Shown here piece by piece: positions 33,044 to 44,534 of a stretch of 64,000 nt of DNA (position 1 is the stretch's first letter; each line of letters opens with the position of its first letter). Origin of the DNA: Trichodelitschia bisporula (Eukaryota; Ascomycota; Dothideomycetes; Phaeotrichales; Phaeotrichaceae); NCBI GenBank assembly GCA_010356995.1, contig ML996705.1, positions 372,001 to 436,000 of the forward strand. The letters are read 5' to 3'. Below the pieces are notes generated by a model. It saw only the letters and a list, made by a program, of their open reading frames with translations. It did no database searches and was not told where the DNA came from. The translations under genes and the position numbers were made by a program.

Positions 33044-34879
33044 CTACAACTCCTCAATCCTCCCCAGAACCCACTGTAAATGGCGATAACTGGATCTAGG
33101 CTGGAACTGCGGCTGCATATGCCTACTCCCCGTCAGCAAGACCCCACAACGAAGTCCTCGACTTACCCCGACTGAAACGTCTCCGCCCACATCAGGCCTC
33201 TCTCAAAATGCTGCACACCCATAACACCCTGTCCCTGGTCTCCGCCATCATAACCTCCGAGTCCGCTCGCCTCAAAGACAGCCCCATATTGCAGGTCAGG
33301 CAGGCGGATATCAATAGGCGTCGCAGGGGCAGTCTGGAATCCCATCTTGCCGCCCCACGTCATGTTCTGGATGCTGAGCAGCGTGCCGTCGGTCAGGATC
33401 TCGAAGTCGAAATCGCCGTTTGCGATCAGAACCCGGTTTGTCGCTTCGATGAGGCGCGGGAGGACGGATTGGATCGGATCGGCAGAGAGGTCTCCGTTGC
33501 GGTATTGCCCGGCTTTATTGGCAAAGACTGGGCCACTGCATTCGCTCCAGGAGACATTGGGGGGTGCTACCATCGTGAGTGCTCTGTGTGGGAACGAGTG
33601 AGACGGTAAATACCATGCATGGCAGCCTTCACGTCCGGTCGGTCAAAGTACACGCCTCCCGTACCCGGATACTGATACTGCAAGTCCGTCGGGAAACCTA
33701 GAGGATCACCCAGCAGTGGACACATACTGTTAATCTCATAGACGTTGAAGCACGGGTTAGGCTGGTACGCAGCCATGTACGCCTTCCCCCAGACGTCACA
33801 ATTCACACCAGACCCGGGCTCGGCAAACGGCCGCACAATCTCCGGCTGCTGCCCCAAAGGCGGAAAGGTCAAGAATGTGTCGGTGTAGTTCGCGTACCCG
33901 CAGTACTCGTGCTCACGCTTCAGTTGCTCCATGAACGTGGCGTTGAAGTTGAACAGCAGCGCGTGCTTCTCAATGAAGGGCACTGCGGCTACCGTTTGGC
34001 CTATGTACTCGTATTGGCCGATGACGGGGTCGTACATCAGTGCGCCGGAGACGTTGAAGCGGTCCGCATCCGGCGCAGAGAGGAGCGCATCGGCTACGTA
34101 CGGGACGTAGCGGCCGGCGTAGCTCTCGCCCGCGATGAACGTCTTGAGCCCTGATATACCGAAGGTATCCTGGAAGTTGCGGAAGAAGGCCAGGAAGTCT
34201 GCTGCGGTTTCTTCCTCGCTTGTCGCTGTGACCGCTCCGGTGGAAAAGCCTAGGCCGATGGGGTATTCGACCCTGGAGACATTAGACACTGGAATATGGG
34301 GGGATCCGAACGTACCAAAGCACATTCGTCAGGTTCACCCAGGAGTACTGGTTGATCACCGGCGTGGTTTGCCCCCATTGCCAGCTAATCAGCCCGTTCT
34401 CCTGAAAGAATGCCTCGAGCGAGCTACACCCAGGTCCTGGCCGTCAGCCTTGTCCGCACAGACACACCCGGGTTTCCAACCGCCATTGAACCACACAACC
34501 AGCTCGTCCACCGGCGCGCCAACCGTTGGCTGAAACGCGAAGAACATGTTCCGCGAAGTGTCGTTCCCGACTGGCAGCTGCCCTGAGTACAGCTCTCCCA
34601 GGTCGTAGGGGACGTTCGGGAGGCTGTTGACGAAGAAGCCTAAAGGGTGAGTCGGCGTCGCGGTCGGTCGGGACACTCACCTTTGGTGTTGTCGCTGAGG
34701 AAGCGCATAGCGGGCGCCTGGCGTGGGGCTTTTGCGGCCTTCGGCCGTGAATTGGCCATGGCAGCCCGTCGCGCACGCACAGCGCGAGCGCGCTCATCGC
34801 TCGTCTCGCGGCCGGAGACGGCATCGCAGCACAGCAGGAAGAGGAGACACACAACCGAGAGGCTCAAGAAGCGTAACAT
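33044..34879 (-). CDS. Secreted serine carboxypeptidase (peptidase family S10)
   Basis: Extracellular or vacuolar carboxypeptidase that removes C-terminal residues from peptides. Six exons on the minus strand (34879-34681, 34639-34481, 34436-34316, 34272-33614, 33566-33167, 33122-33044) give 538 residues; the five introns are 41-47 nt and all phases agree. Signal peptide [24 protein letters not shown]10 hallmarks: [15 protein letters not shown] (oxyanion region, assembled across intron 2), [11 protein letters not shown] with the nucleophile Ser, catalytic Asp in IANGDFDF, and catalytic His in GHMQPQFQP, encoded by the small last exon. Intron 2 has the weak donor GTTGGA but is required by the family pattern. 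Start: the ATG at 34879 has A at -3; one at 34891 would add four residues. Confidence 0.92.
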
Positions 34880-36384
34880 CGTGCCTTGCATCAATGAACA
34901 CAGGAAACGGGTTCGCCAAAAGGCCCTGGGCATTGGGCAGTCTTGCTATTTTAACATCCAGTCGTTCGTTTATTGCTTTCTGTAGTATGGTAGAATAGAC
35001 CACCCCTGTGCCGCTCCGCGCGAATCCGAGATGCAATGCTACGCTAGAGGCAGGTGCTACCCAGCCCCCGGTACGTGATACCTGGAATGAGGGCCGGAGG
35101 TGAATTCCCCGGCGTGGTGGTGATCGCCGCTGGGAAGCTTACGCGGGGGAGCGTGGGAGCGTACCGGTGTGAAGGATGTCCCGCGCGTGTTACCTCGTCA
35201 TCATGACTCCTATGGATCATGTAGTCTACTATACTGTGGCATCGTCAACAACCGAGCCAAATATAGAGATTCTAACCGCGAACTTCGCCACTGCAGTACT
35301 CAGCGCGTCAAAGATCCTCAGCCGCGCGCACCCACGTGTGCCACATTTCGCACCGCAATATACTCCGCCCTCCTCGCAGCTCATGACGTAACCCCGTTTA
35401 CGTCCCGCTAGGCGCGGCTCCTATCGCCAAACGTGAAAGCGGTACGTAAGGCTGCCGCCACTAGCATGTTCGGGATGCGGGCCGAAAACGGAAGGTGTCT
35501 GCGTGGTCGACCCGGCTGCGGGGCACGGCAGGGAATAATCAGGCCGGTGGTGATCATGGAGATCCGGGAAGCTGTGAGAGGGGAAGGTGGGGAGAGCTGC
35601 CTAGTTATGTGGCAAGCTTTGTGAGTTTGAAACCTTTGGGGAGGAGCGCGAGAGGCAACGAGCGCTGCGCTAGGAGGGCTGGAGGGCTTCCATCTGCCGT
35701 TTCCTTATGCCCTATCAACGCTAGAGCTAGCTAGACCGTCCATCCGGCAGTCCGCTCCGATTGCGCCCGGGGGGCGGCGAACCCGATTCCTCCCGGGGCT
35801 CATCTTAGGAGTGTGATAAAGAATGGGGGTTCCTCGTACCGTTGCTAGCTGGATAATTGTTTCCGACGGTTTCTCTACAAGCGCGAAAGATAGACTGGGT
35901 TTCAAGAGGCGGCTTTTTTTTGGGATCGACTTTTTGGGTTTTTGACGAGGACAAGCTTTACGGCGTGAGCTTGTGAAGCTTAGCTGCTGGAGGTTGATTG
36001 GTTAGCTTTGGAGCTTATCAGCCTTGCACGCGCACTTCGGACACATTACGTCGGCTGCATCCGATAGCTTTGGCTTCTCCTATCTGGTCTCCACTCTTCG
36101 ACTTACAGAGCATCGAACACGAAGTTACATCTCTGTCCATCAGTCTATCGTACAACGGGGAAATCGCATTCACTCCAACTACCGCCAGACTTCCACGAAT
36201 CCTCCACACACACACATCTCACTGAGCCAATGTCCAAACACACAATAACCGAGCGGCACACATCCTACGGGCGGGGCGGGGCTGGAAACCTGCGTACGCC
36301 ACTTCCGCATATCCCCAAAGACACAAACTAATACCCCCAGGCCGCAGAACGGAGATTCGCGAATCGATAGAGGCGTTGAGTGTG
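34880..36384. other. Intergenic (1.5 kb)
   Basis: Promoter of the carboxypeptidase and upstream region of the next small gene. Open frames here are under 113 codons and lack motifs. A tract TTTTTTTTGGGATCG near 35915 is the only obvious oddity. Confidence 0.55.
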
Positions 36385-36673
36385 ATGAACTCGCCGACTC
36401 CGACGCCGCGGACGAGTATGGACTGTACGTGGCCCGGTACCTCTACATGACGTGTTGCTGATTGCTACAGGCAAGCCCAGAAGCAGAGCCAGCAGTTTGT
36501 GGTCTACATCCACCGGCTCGGGACGGCGATCGATACGGGATGTTGTTAGCGGGTTGCTGAGGAGGGAGAAGGCTGAGGGGGTGTTGAGTGATAGTGCTTC
36601 GGAGAGCGCGTCCGAGATTCCATTGGAAAATGCGTCGGAGAGTGCTTTGGAGACTGCGTCTGTGACGGCATGA
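36385..36673 (+). CDS. Small basic/Ser-rich hypothetical protein (two exons)
   Basis: Exons 36385-36424 and 36471-36673 around a 46-nt intron with clean signals (GTACGT, branch-like GTTGCTGATTGC, CTACAG) encode 80 residues. The protein has a Ser/Thr/Pro-rich head (MNSPTPTPRTSMDC), a basic segment (LWSTSTGSGRRSIRDVVSG, LLRREKAEG) and an acidic tail of imperfect Ser-Glu-Ala repeats (SDSASESASE, NASESALETAS). No signal peptide or known domain. An upstream coding exon may exist, since CCCCCAG at ~36340 could be an acceptor. Support is splice signals plus an open frame only; it could be a leader or a chance ORF. Convergent with the SURNod19 gene, ~190 bases from its stop. Confidence 0.42.
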
Positions 36674-36861
36674 ATTTGGGGGTTGACTGGCTTGAGGTTG
36701 TACATGCGTGGAGTTTGGTGTTTACGGGGCACATGGGAGGCGGATTGGGAGCGTTCACGGACATGGCATGGCTGCATGGAGTACGGTAGGAATGATTAGA
36801 GCGCCACACTTCGCGCACGATAGAATAGAGGAAGGCCTCTGTATTACTCCTACAGATGCGC

Positions 36862-38224
36862 TTACGGATTCGGCTCTGTGAAGAACAGAATTGTACCCAC
36901 ACCCATAACCTGCACTGTCAGCCTCACCCCCACCTCTCAGAAATGTACTCACCTCATCCAGACTCCCATCCTCCATCTTCGACCCGGGATGCTTCTCCAA
37001 ATCATAATGCGCAACAAGATGGAACGTATCCCCTTTCTTCACCGGCGTCAAAAGCCGACACCCGCCCATCGACTTAATATGCTCCGGCTCAACAGCCGGC
37101 TTCGGCGCCTCCATCCCTGCATGCGCATCTGCACCCGCACCCGCATGCCCATGCCCGCCCCCGGACATCCCGCCCCCCGCCCCCTTCGCATACTCGACCG
37201 GGGCATGGCAAACCAGCTTCTCATTCTGATAAATATCCAGCGCCGTCCCGCCGTCGTGCAAATGCCCCCCTACACCCAGCACCGTCGCATCAACAGGCGA
37301 CGTCCACGGGACGCTATGCTCGGAGAACACGTTCGTGAGCGGCACGCCCTTTGCGGTCAGATTCGATGCGCCGTAGGGATTGGTCTTGGCCCCGCAGGAC
37401 GAGCTGATGCTCTGCACTGAGAGCCAGCTGATGTGCGTGTCCTTCCAGTCCGGATGCCGGCCGTCGAAGTACTCGTACCCGACGGCGAGCCACACCCACT
37501 GCTCGCTCTCTAACTCGTTCTTGAATTCGCCGACTAGGGTCAGCGTGTCCTCGGGGTGCATGCGGTAGCCCGCCTTTACGGGGCTTGCTTCGACGTGGTA
37601 CCGGATCGTGGACCGCTCGTTTCCGGAGGAGAAAATCGTCTCCGTGGCGCTGAGATTGCAGATCGGATCACGGATTTTTGGGCCTGCGGTTACGAGCACG
37701 CTGTGGTGCAGCCAAGCTGTCCCGTCTGTCGTTTTCCCGTCGGCGTACTCGAGGTCGGCGTTTAGAGCGCCAATCATGCATTCCTGGCACGGCTTGAGCA
37801 GGTTCGGGACGTATTCGTCGGCCATGCCGGAGAGGCCCATGGCTTTGAGTTGCCAGTTTTGCTCCTGGGCCAAACATTAGCTCCCCCGAGCAGGAGCGAG
37901 CGAGTAGTCTCGGAACCCTCGAATCCCTACCTTTGTGCCCGGCAACCTAAACGGGCCGTACCTTATCTTCTTCCTCTTCGCATCCTTAAACTGCACCGGC
38001 GGCAACTCCTGCACCTCCGGGATGGTGGTTGTCGGTGCGACGTGCCCCGCGTTACTAGTCACGGCCTGCAGTTTCCCAGCCGCGTCGAAGAGGCTCGTGT
38101 ACAGCGGCTGCGGGAGCACGGCGAGGCCGGGCACTGTGTCGCGGTTTATGACGGGTGCGGTCCGGGGGACGAGGCCCGCCGTTGTGGAGGCGAGGGTGAG
38201 GAGGAGGGGGAGGGAGGACTTCAT
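36862..38224 (-). CDS. Secreted SURNod19-family protein, paralogue 1
   Basis: Member of the family of plant stress-upregulated Nod19 proteins (PF07712), also found in fungi; biochemical function unknown. Exons 38224-37931, 37864-36953 and 36909-36862 (introns 66 and 43 nt) give 417 residues. Signal peptide MKSSLPLLLTLASTTAG. Features: KIRYGPFRLPGTK at the first exon junction, paired Cys in CQECMIGALNADLEYADG, WLHHSVL, GYRMHPEDTL, VWLAVGYEYFDG, VPWTSPVDATV, and the hallmark VGGHLHDGGTALDIYQNEK, which may bind a metal, then HIKSMGGCRLLTPVKKGD and DLEKHPG, ending in MGVGTILFF. A Gly/His-rich insert (SGGGHGHAGAGADAHAG) follows the HLHDGG region and is absent from the paralogue at 62194. ATATAAC ~50 bases upstream may be the TATA element. 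Confidence 0.83.
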
Positions 38225-39572
38225 TGTGGCGGTTTGGTGGGGGCGGTGGAGATATGTGGGGTGGATGGGGAATGTTATATGCATCGCGGGGTCCCGGGGA
38301 GCGCTAATTGCATCTGACATACAGCACTCTGCCATACAGGGAGAGTCATATTGTTCACCATCTGCAGCGGGCCCATCGTGCCTGGTCTCGGCGATCGGGG
38401 GGCCTGTCGGAAGGTCCACGCTTCCAGGAACGCGCCGGAAGCGTAGAGAGCGGTTAATCTAGCTGGTGTGGTAGAGGGTGCGGGGTGGGGATCGGGAGTG
38501 GGCAAGATATAGGAGGTACTATGGGCAAGGTCGGTTCCCCAGGGATAAGCTGCCGTGTTGGGGGGTTCGGGCGGCGGGTTTCAGATTTAAGGTAATTGGG
38601 CGGGTTTGACGTGAGGCGGGCCGAGGGACGGTTGGATGGGGTAGGTGATGTTGGAGCGAAAGATGGGATTGTGGGCGGTTTGGTGGGTATCTGGCGGGTG
38701 GTTCCACTGGCCTTGCGGGATCTGGGAGAGGTTTGAGGCGTGATCTCGCGAGATACGGTAGATGTTTAATACCACGTGATGCCGGACCTTTTGTCCCGGA
38801 TCTTGGAAGCCTTGCAGTTGGCATAACAGTTACCAGTCTCATTGGACAGTCTCCGCGGCTCAAGGGAAAGCGCCCCCAAGGTACTCCATCAGCTCGGCCT
38901 GGTCTCCGCTCCCCGGGACGGATACGTGTACTATAGCCATTCTTCAAAGGCTACCGAACAAGCATATCCCTCGGTCTCATGAGTTAAGCTTTCGGCTGAT
39001 CTTCACACAACCAAGATCCGTAAGCATCGCCGCGAGGGGATTCGGCCTATGGCTGAGCCTTAACTGAGCCTCATCCTGCTAGTCGAGGATCAGGATGAGG
39101 CTAAGGTGTGGAAGACGATGGGAGGTTTGGTTTGACTTCGGCTAGGCGGCCGCAGAAAGCGGAAAAGAAACTGGAGGATGATTGCGCGATCTGGTACTCC
39201 ATACTCGACAATACGTGGCATGCAGAAACACCGGGAAGTTACAGCCGAGGATATCTGACGACAGTGGTTAGTCTTCCTGGATTCGAGACTCACCAACACA
39301 AATTTCGCGACAGCAGTTCGCCAACATACTCGCTGCACAGGAGGAGGCTCGGCTCAATCTGCAAATCACCAATTACGAATGGTCGAGTATATACAGAGTC
39401 GGGCTCCGCATTCCGACGGCAGGCAGCCCAACATACCTTGCCGCTCCACCAACTCATCACCTTCCCCGTCCACAAGCCGCAATCGCCCAATACTCCATCT
39501 AAGCGCAAATGCCCGTGCAACCTGGTCCCTCACTGCACCCATTAGCCGCATCCAAGCCCACCACAAGCGCAC
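38225..39572. other. Intergenic (1.3 kb)
   Basis: Promoter of the SURNod19 gene and 3' flank of the Cys-rich gene. Open frames (minus 38519-38947, plus 39108-39545) have no start context, splice structure or motif. An imperfect inverted repeat around CTGAGCCTCATCCTG / CAGGATGAGGCTAAG lies at ~39064-39102; it may be a small hairpin. Confidence 0.5.
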
Positions 39573-40354
39573 TCACCAAGAAAACCGCGGATCCTTAGTG
39601 CACAGCTGTCCCTGCGGACACTGCTCTTGTTTGAAACCCGCACAAATGCCCCCCGCATCCACGCACTTATACGTCTGGCCCCGATCACGCGGGTCTCCGA
39701 CACAGACCGTGCCATTCGGGCACTGGAACTTCGCCGGGCATTTCGGGCCCGCAGCGGACAAGGGTGTTGTGCCCTTTGGCGGCGCGGCCTTGGGCGCTGC
39801 GGGCTTTGGTTGCCACCACGGCGCTTGAGTTGACTGTGCCGGCTGCTGCGGCTGCTGCCCCTTCGGTTGTTGCAGCTGGTCCGCGGGAATGAGCGGCTGC
39901 GACTGGGGCGGCGGCACACAGAGTCCCAGGCAGCTGCCTACGCCCATGGCCCGGTTGTCATTGCAGTTGACGTCGACTTTGCGGCAAATGCGGCCAGGGT
40001 CGCAGTCCGGCAGACCTCTCCCGCAGGCCGGGTAGTCGAGCGCAAAGTTCGGCGCGCTGGGGCAGTTTTGCAGCTGTAACGAGCAGCGCGCGGTTTTGGT
40101 CGACCAGCATTGGATTACGAAGCGGTTTTGACATTCACACTGCGGGGGTTAGATTGTTGAGAGGTATAATGGGCGGGGGTTTGGGTGAAGGAACGTACCA
40201 GGGCCATGCCGTCACATTTTGTGTTCAGCGGCATGGAGCGGCAGTCGCATGCTCGTTGCGCGGCGGAGGTTATGATCTGGGCGAGGGGGTTGGGGGAGGC
40301 ATTTGGGGAGGCAAATGCGAAGGGAAGCAGCGCTAGAAGGAAAGCTGATTTCAT
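39573..40354 (-). CDS. Secreted cysteine-rich protein with Pro/Gln-rich linker
   Basis: Function unknown; predicted extracellular. Exons 40354-40199 and 40139-39573, intron 59 nt (GTACGT...CCCCGCAG, phase 0), give 240 residues. Signal peptide MKSAFLLALLPFAFA. Two Cys-rich modules: an N-terminal one (ACDCRSMPLNTKCDG, CECQNRF, QCWSTKTARC, LPDCDPGRICRKVDVNC, GSCLGLC) and a C-terminal one (CPAKFQCPNGTVC, YKCVDAGGICAGF, EQCPQGQLC), joined by a Pro/Gln/Ala linker (KGQQPQQPAQS). About 22 Cys suggest a disulfide-stabilised extracellular protein, possibly an effector or wall-binding factor. The repeated C-x4-9-C pattern is not one I can name; it lacks a CFEM or CBM1 signature. Confidence 0.72.
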
Positions 40355-41561
40355 GATCGATGACGATACAAACAAAATAGTGACGAGAGTCTGCCAAAAT
40401 AAGGTTCTGGGCGGGCGAGGGATGAAATAGTTTAACCCACAGAAACAAGGCCAGCGGTGCAATCTCGTACGGGTCACTTTCCCGGTCGGCCTGACATCTG
40501 TGAGGCTGTTTGTAAAGGGCGTGGCCCTGTGGTTTCCACAGAATACTCGCTTGCTATGAACTGCAACAGATCCGATCAACTGCCGACAGTCAGGTGTAGA
40601 TCTGGTGGAGATATGGTTATTTAGACATGCCACTGTCGAATGGCACACGATCTGACAGAGTAAGTACTATAGGATTAGGCTTGCTATTGGCGTGCCAATA
40701 ACCGTTCCTGGGGCTAACGCTGCGAGGAAATAATCTCGAGCCAATAGGGCTTGATAAGCTTCCCAGAGGCGCCTACTGTAGATAAATTATTGACAAGTGC
40801 TATTAAGCGAAAGCGATGCTCTTCCAGGTTGGTGAGTTCACGCAGCATGCGGTTCCCGGGCAACCTCTCATGTTCGGGCAAAGTCGACCGACTATATTGG
40901 GACGGCGTATGCTGAGGCAGTTAGGCACACCCAACGCTGCGCTTCGAATGGCAACCCGGACAAGAAGTGCACTGTGAATGGGCGAGCGATGGGCCATAGA
41001 TATAGAGAGGTCAATCAGGGTCATACGCCTGATGCCGTCAGCCCGGTTGGTGTATTCCGTGTGGGGAGTACGGCCGAGTGCATTAGATTGATGATGGAAG
41101 ATGTGCAATCTCGGGTGGCTGGCCGTCTTGACTTGCATCAACTCCCGCATTCGGCATCCGGTGGGAGGAAGTAATGCGATCAACGTGACGTTGTGCTCTG
41201 AAGGTAAAACTAGAGGACACGCAAAGTCCGATAATGACAAAGGTGCAACCGGAGTATGTAGAATGGAAAAGAGTAAGGTGAAGTGAAGATGCTGGATAAG
41301 TTGGTGGTTGTCGCGTCATTCGGTCAATTGTTGTTCCGAAATGTTGCTTCTCCAGGGGCATATCGGAATATCACGATGTCGCGACTCCCCTCGGAATTTC
41401 GGCTTGTCTGAGCATGCCCAACGCTTGCCAGTAACAATCCCTCCGGCCAGAGAGCTTCCTTTGACCATGCTTTCCACATATCCATTAGCACGACCCTCCC
41501 CCTCAATCTCATATCTATCTTTTCGATCCTGCTCGCCATCTTCCGCCTGCTTGGAGATAAC
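40355..41561. other. Intergenic (1.2 kb)
   Basis: Divergent upstream region of the Cys-rich gene and the HECT gene. A minus-strand frame (41316-41978) runs through here and overlaps the first HECT exons; it has no motif and is judged antisense. Confidence 0.5.
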
Positions 41562-44534
41562 ATGCTCCACCGTCACTTTGGGCAAGTGCGCAGTAATGAC
41601 AGGGGCGATGTACGCGAACAAGCCTTCCAGAATCCCTTGATGGACATGACAGCTGGTGCCAACTTCGATCGTGCTTCTGTGGAGTATCGTCATGACAGGG
41701 AGGAAGCGCTTCAAAGCCTCGTTCGCGCGTTCGTTCACTCCTAAGCCCTGCCGAACTCCTCTGACTCTTGCAGATTCATTATCCAGATCCGCTACGGTTG
41801 TACCGATGCCAAGTGCTCCAATGAAACGTGCGCTAGCTTCCGGAAGCGCTCTACAAACGGGCCCTTTCGCCGGCCCAGTCCCCTCACCGCGCGCGCCGTT
41901 GCCTTTTACCTCGTAGGCCTGGAGAGCCCCCGTTCTGCCCTCTGTCCAAATCCCCCAGCCGTGGAGTGGCGTGAACAAGAGACATCTACCTCAATCAAGG
42001 ACCACCGGTCGCTCACACAGACTCTTTATGATTCCGATGCCGTCAGGCGTTTCGTGTGGAGTGTCACTCCGCCACCGCTCAGCGTTCTGGGGCTTAGTGC
42101 AAGCTCTGCGTCTCCAATTGTTGATAATGACGTCCGTCGAGAATCACTCCTGTCTCAGCAGCGCCTGGATCTGCGCGCGTTGCAGGCCATGCTTCTGCAT
42201 CCTCATCCACTCGATACCGATGATCCTAATGAGGCCGAGCACACTGACTTCGACATCAAGTCTTTCGTCACTCACTCTATCATCCGCAATCTGTACGAAC
42301 CGCGGGCGGCACTAGCATCATTTCCTACTATCGATGCCGACTTCCGAGCAGCACGCCCAGCGTGCAGGAATTCCAGCCCGGACCTCTACCGCCAGTTTGA
42401 GTACGAACTATTTCCGACTGAAGAATACATGGACGCCAGAGACGCTTTGGAAGAATATGGAAAGTGGCCCAGTTTCAAACCTTTGATCTTTGACTCCCTT
42501 TGGAGCAGCCTCGCTCCCCTCTTCGTCCCTCCTCCGGACTTCGACATCGTCGACCGTACACACAAAGCAGAATCGCATGGAGCGTATCTGGATGATCATG
42601 AGGCATCGCTCGTCTTGATCGTGGCGATGAATGCTCTGCTGAGCCTTTCATACGTCACCTTCTATGACAATCCCAAGGGAGGGGGGTACCCGTGGGTTGT
42701 CCGGAGAACTATGTCAGCGACTACCTACTTCAACGAGAACGCCCCTGCGTTTCGCCTCTTTCGTCGCGTAGTGCGCGCTATTAGTGCGCGCAGGGTCTTC
42801 TTCCTCATGCAGACCACCGGTCCAAGAGGGTTGGTTCCGGAATTCAAGATCATGGAAAATATTATGCACTACTTTCTCATACCGGTGTGGCCGGGGAAAG
42901 AAGTGAGGCCGGTATATTCCATGCGTTTGTTCCTGGGATTACTCCATACATTGATTGTCGAGGATTGGGATGGGGAGCCGGCGATCAAGCGCTCGGAAAC
43001 CGTGGGAGCTGCCCTTGAAATCATGCAAGACTTCTACGCTCGACGAGGCACCCTTGGGCTTCGGGAGGACGCCTTCTACGTGGATATCTTCGCAGAGAAG
43101 GTCACCGAGGACTCCGAGTTTCTGAAGGACCTGCTCCGCGTCGAGGCAGACAAGACAACTCTCCATCTTTTCGGCTTCCCTTTTATATTTTCCCAGGACA
43201 CGATCCGGCATTGCTTCCGCGCTGTCAACTTCATGCGCATGGAGGCTGTGCTTCGAGACGGCCTCGTGTACACTGAGTTGCTTAAGAGATACCGGAGCTT
43301 CACCCCCGATATCGTTTTGTTTCCAAATCGCAGGGATCTCAGGGAGCTTACCGACCAACGCCTGAGGGCACTATTTGCTAAGTACCTTTTTCTAAAAGTT
43401 GAACGGGGTACGCTTTTGGAAGACGCCTTCCGTCAGCTGTGGGGCCGGCACAAGGAGGAGCTGCTTCTACCTCTGAAGGTGCAGATCGGAGGGAGCGAGA
43501 GCGGTGAGGAGGGCATCGACCATGGTGGAATCTCGCAGGAGTTCTTTCGACTCGTGCTTGTCAAGGCTTTTGACAAGGATACAGGTTTGTCACTTACCTT
43601 TGGTGTTGTCGTAACTAACGTAGAAGGCCTGTTCACTGTCGACCCCAACACCAACATGGCATGGTTCCAGCCGCTGTCCCAGGAACCTGTTTCCACCTAC
43701 GAACTCCTCGGCATCATCATGTCGTTGGCCATTTTCAACGGGTTTCCTCTCGAGGTCACATTTCCCCTTGCACTGTACAAGAAAGTTCTCGGACATCGCG
43801 TAACCCCGGATGACATTTCTGACGGCTGGCCGAGCATTTTTCGTCTCTTTGGCGATTTTAAAGAGTGCTCGGGTGACGTAGCTGAGGAGTTTGCCGTTCC
43901 TTATGCCTTCCCGATAGATGCCAACGGCTCCCAATACACTCTAGATATCAGCGTCCTTGGAGCTGACGCCCCGTTTCCCGCCTACTCATCTGACGGGACG
44001 CTGCTCGGCACCACCGATGACCCACCCTTCGTGACCGCTGCAACTCGTTCAGAGTTTATCGAGCGCTACACGATGTGGCTGACGGACAAGTCAGTGCGGC
44101 CGCAGTTTGAAGCATTTGCGCGCGGCTTTGCTGCTTGTCTTGACCGCACTGCAATGAAGCTCCTCGACGGGCAGCTTCTTCGAAGCCTGACAGAAGGAAT
44201 GCAGATTGTCGACATAGAGCAGATCGAGCAGGCGGCAACCTATGACGGCTACGAGGCGGGAACTGATTACATTGACAGTTTCTGGGAAGTTTTTGAAGGC
44301 TTCTCAGGGCAAAAACGGCGGGCGCTCCTACGTTTCGTCACAGCAACCGACCGCTTCCGGGTTGGAGGCTCGACGGGCTTTTGCATCAAACGTCAAGGTG
44401 GGGATACAGAGCATTTGCCAACGGCCTCAACGTGCTACCAACAGCTGCTGTTGCCGGAGTATGCGAGCGTTGAGAAGATGAAGCACAAGCTGAGCCTCGC
44501 AATCGAAAATACGGAGGGTTTCGGCTCTGTTTAG
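41562..44534 (+). CDS. HECT-type E3 ubiquitin ligase, UBE3A/Hul4-like
   Basis: Transfers ubiquitin from an E2 to a substrate through a catalytic Cys thioester. Exons 41562-41728, 41774-43584 and 43624-44534 give ~962 residues; introns are 45 nt (GTTCGT...TTGCAG) and 39 nt (GTTTGT...CTAACGTAG). An AZUL-like zinc finger lies at ~62-110 (RYGCTDAKCSNETCASFRK ... ALCPNPP), built by joining LVRA to FIIQIRYGC; the usual fourth Cys after CAS is Phe. A helical middle part leads into a C-terminal HECT domain: EEGIDHGGISQEFFRL, TEGLFTVDPNTNMAWFQP, ELLGIIMSLAIFNGF, VGGSTGFCIK, and catalytic Cys ~929 in LPTASTCYQQLLLPEY. The 39-nt intron is stopless and in frame; removing it restores the family pattern at DKDT-EGLF. 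The start is the least certain part: the ATG at 41562 is the first in the open frame, and 41643 is an alternative. Confidence 0.88.

Noticed and set aside
41316-41978. 220-codon minus-strand frame overlapping the HECT 5' exons
   Set aside because: The plus strand gives the AZUL-like finger and a phase-correct splice here; the antisense frame has no motif.
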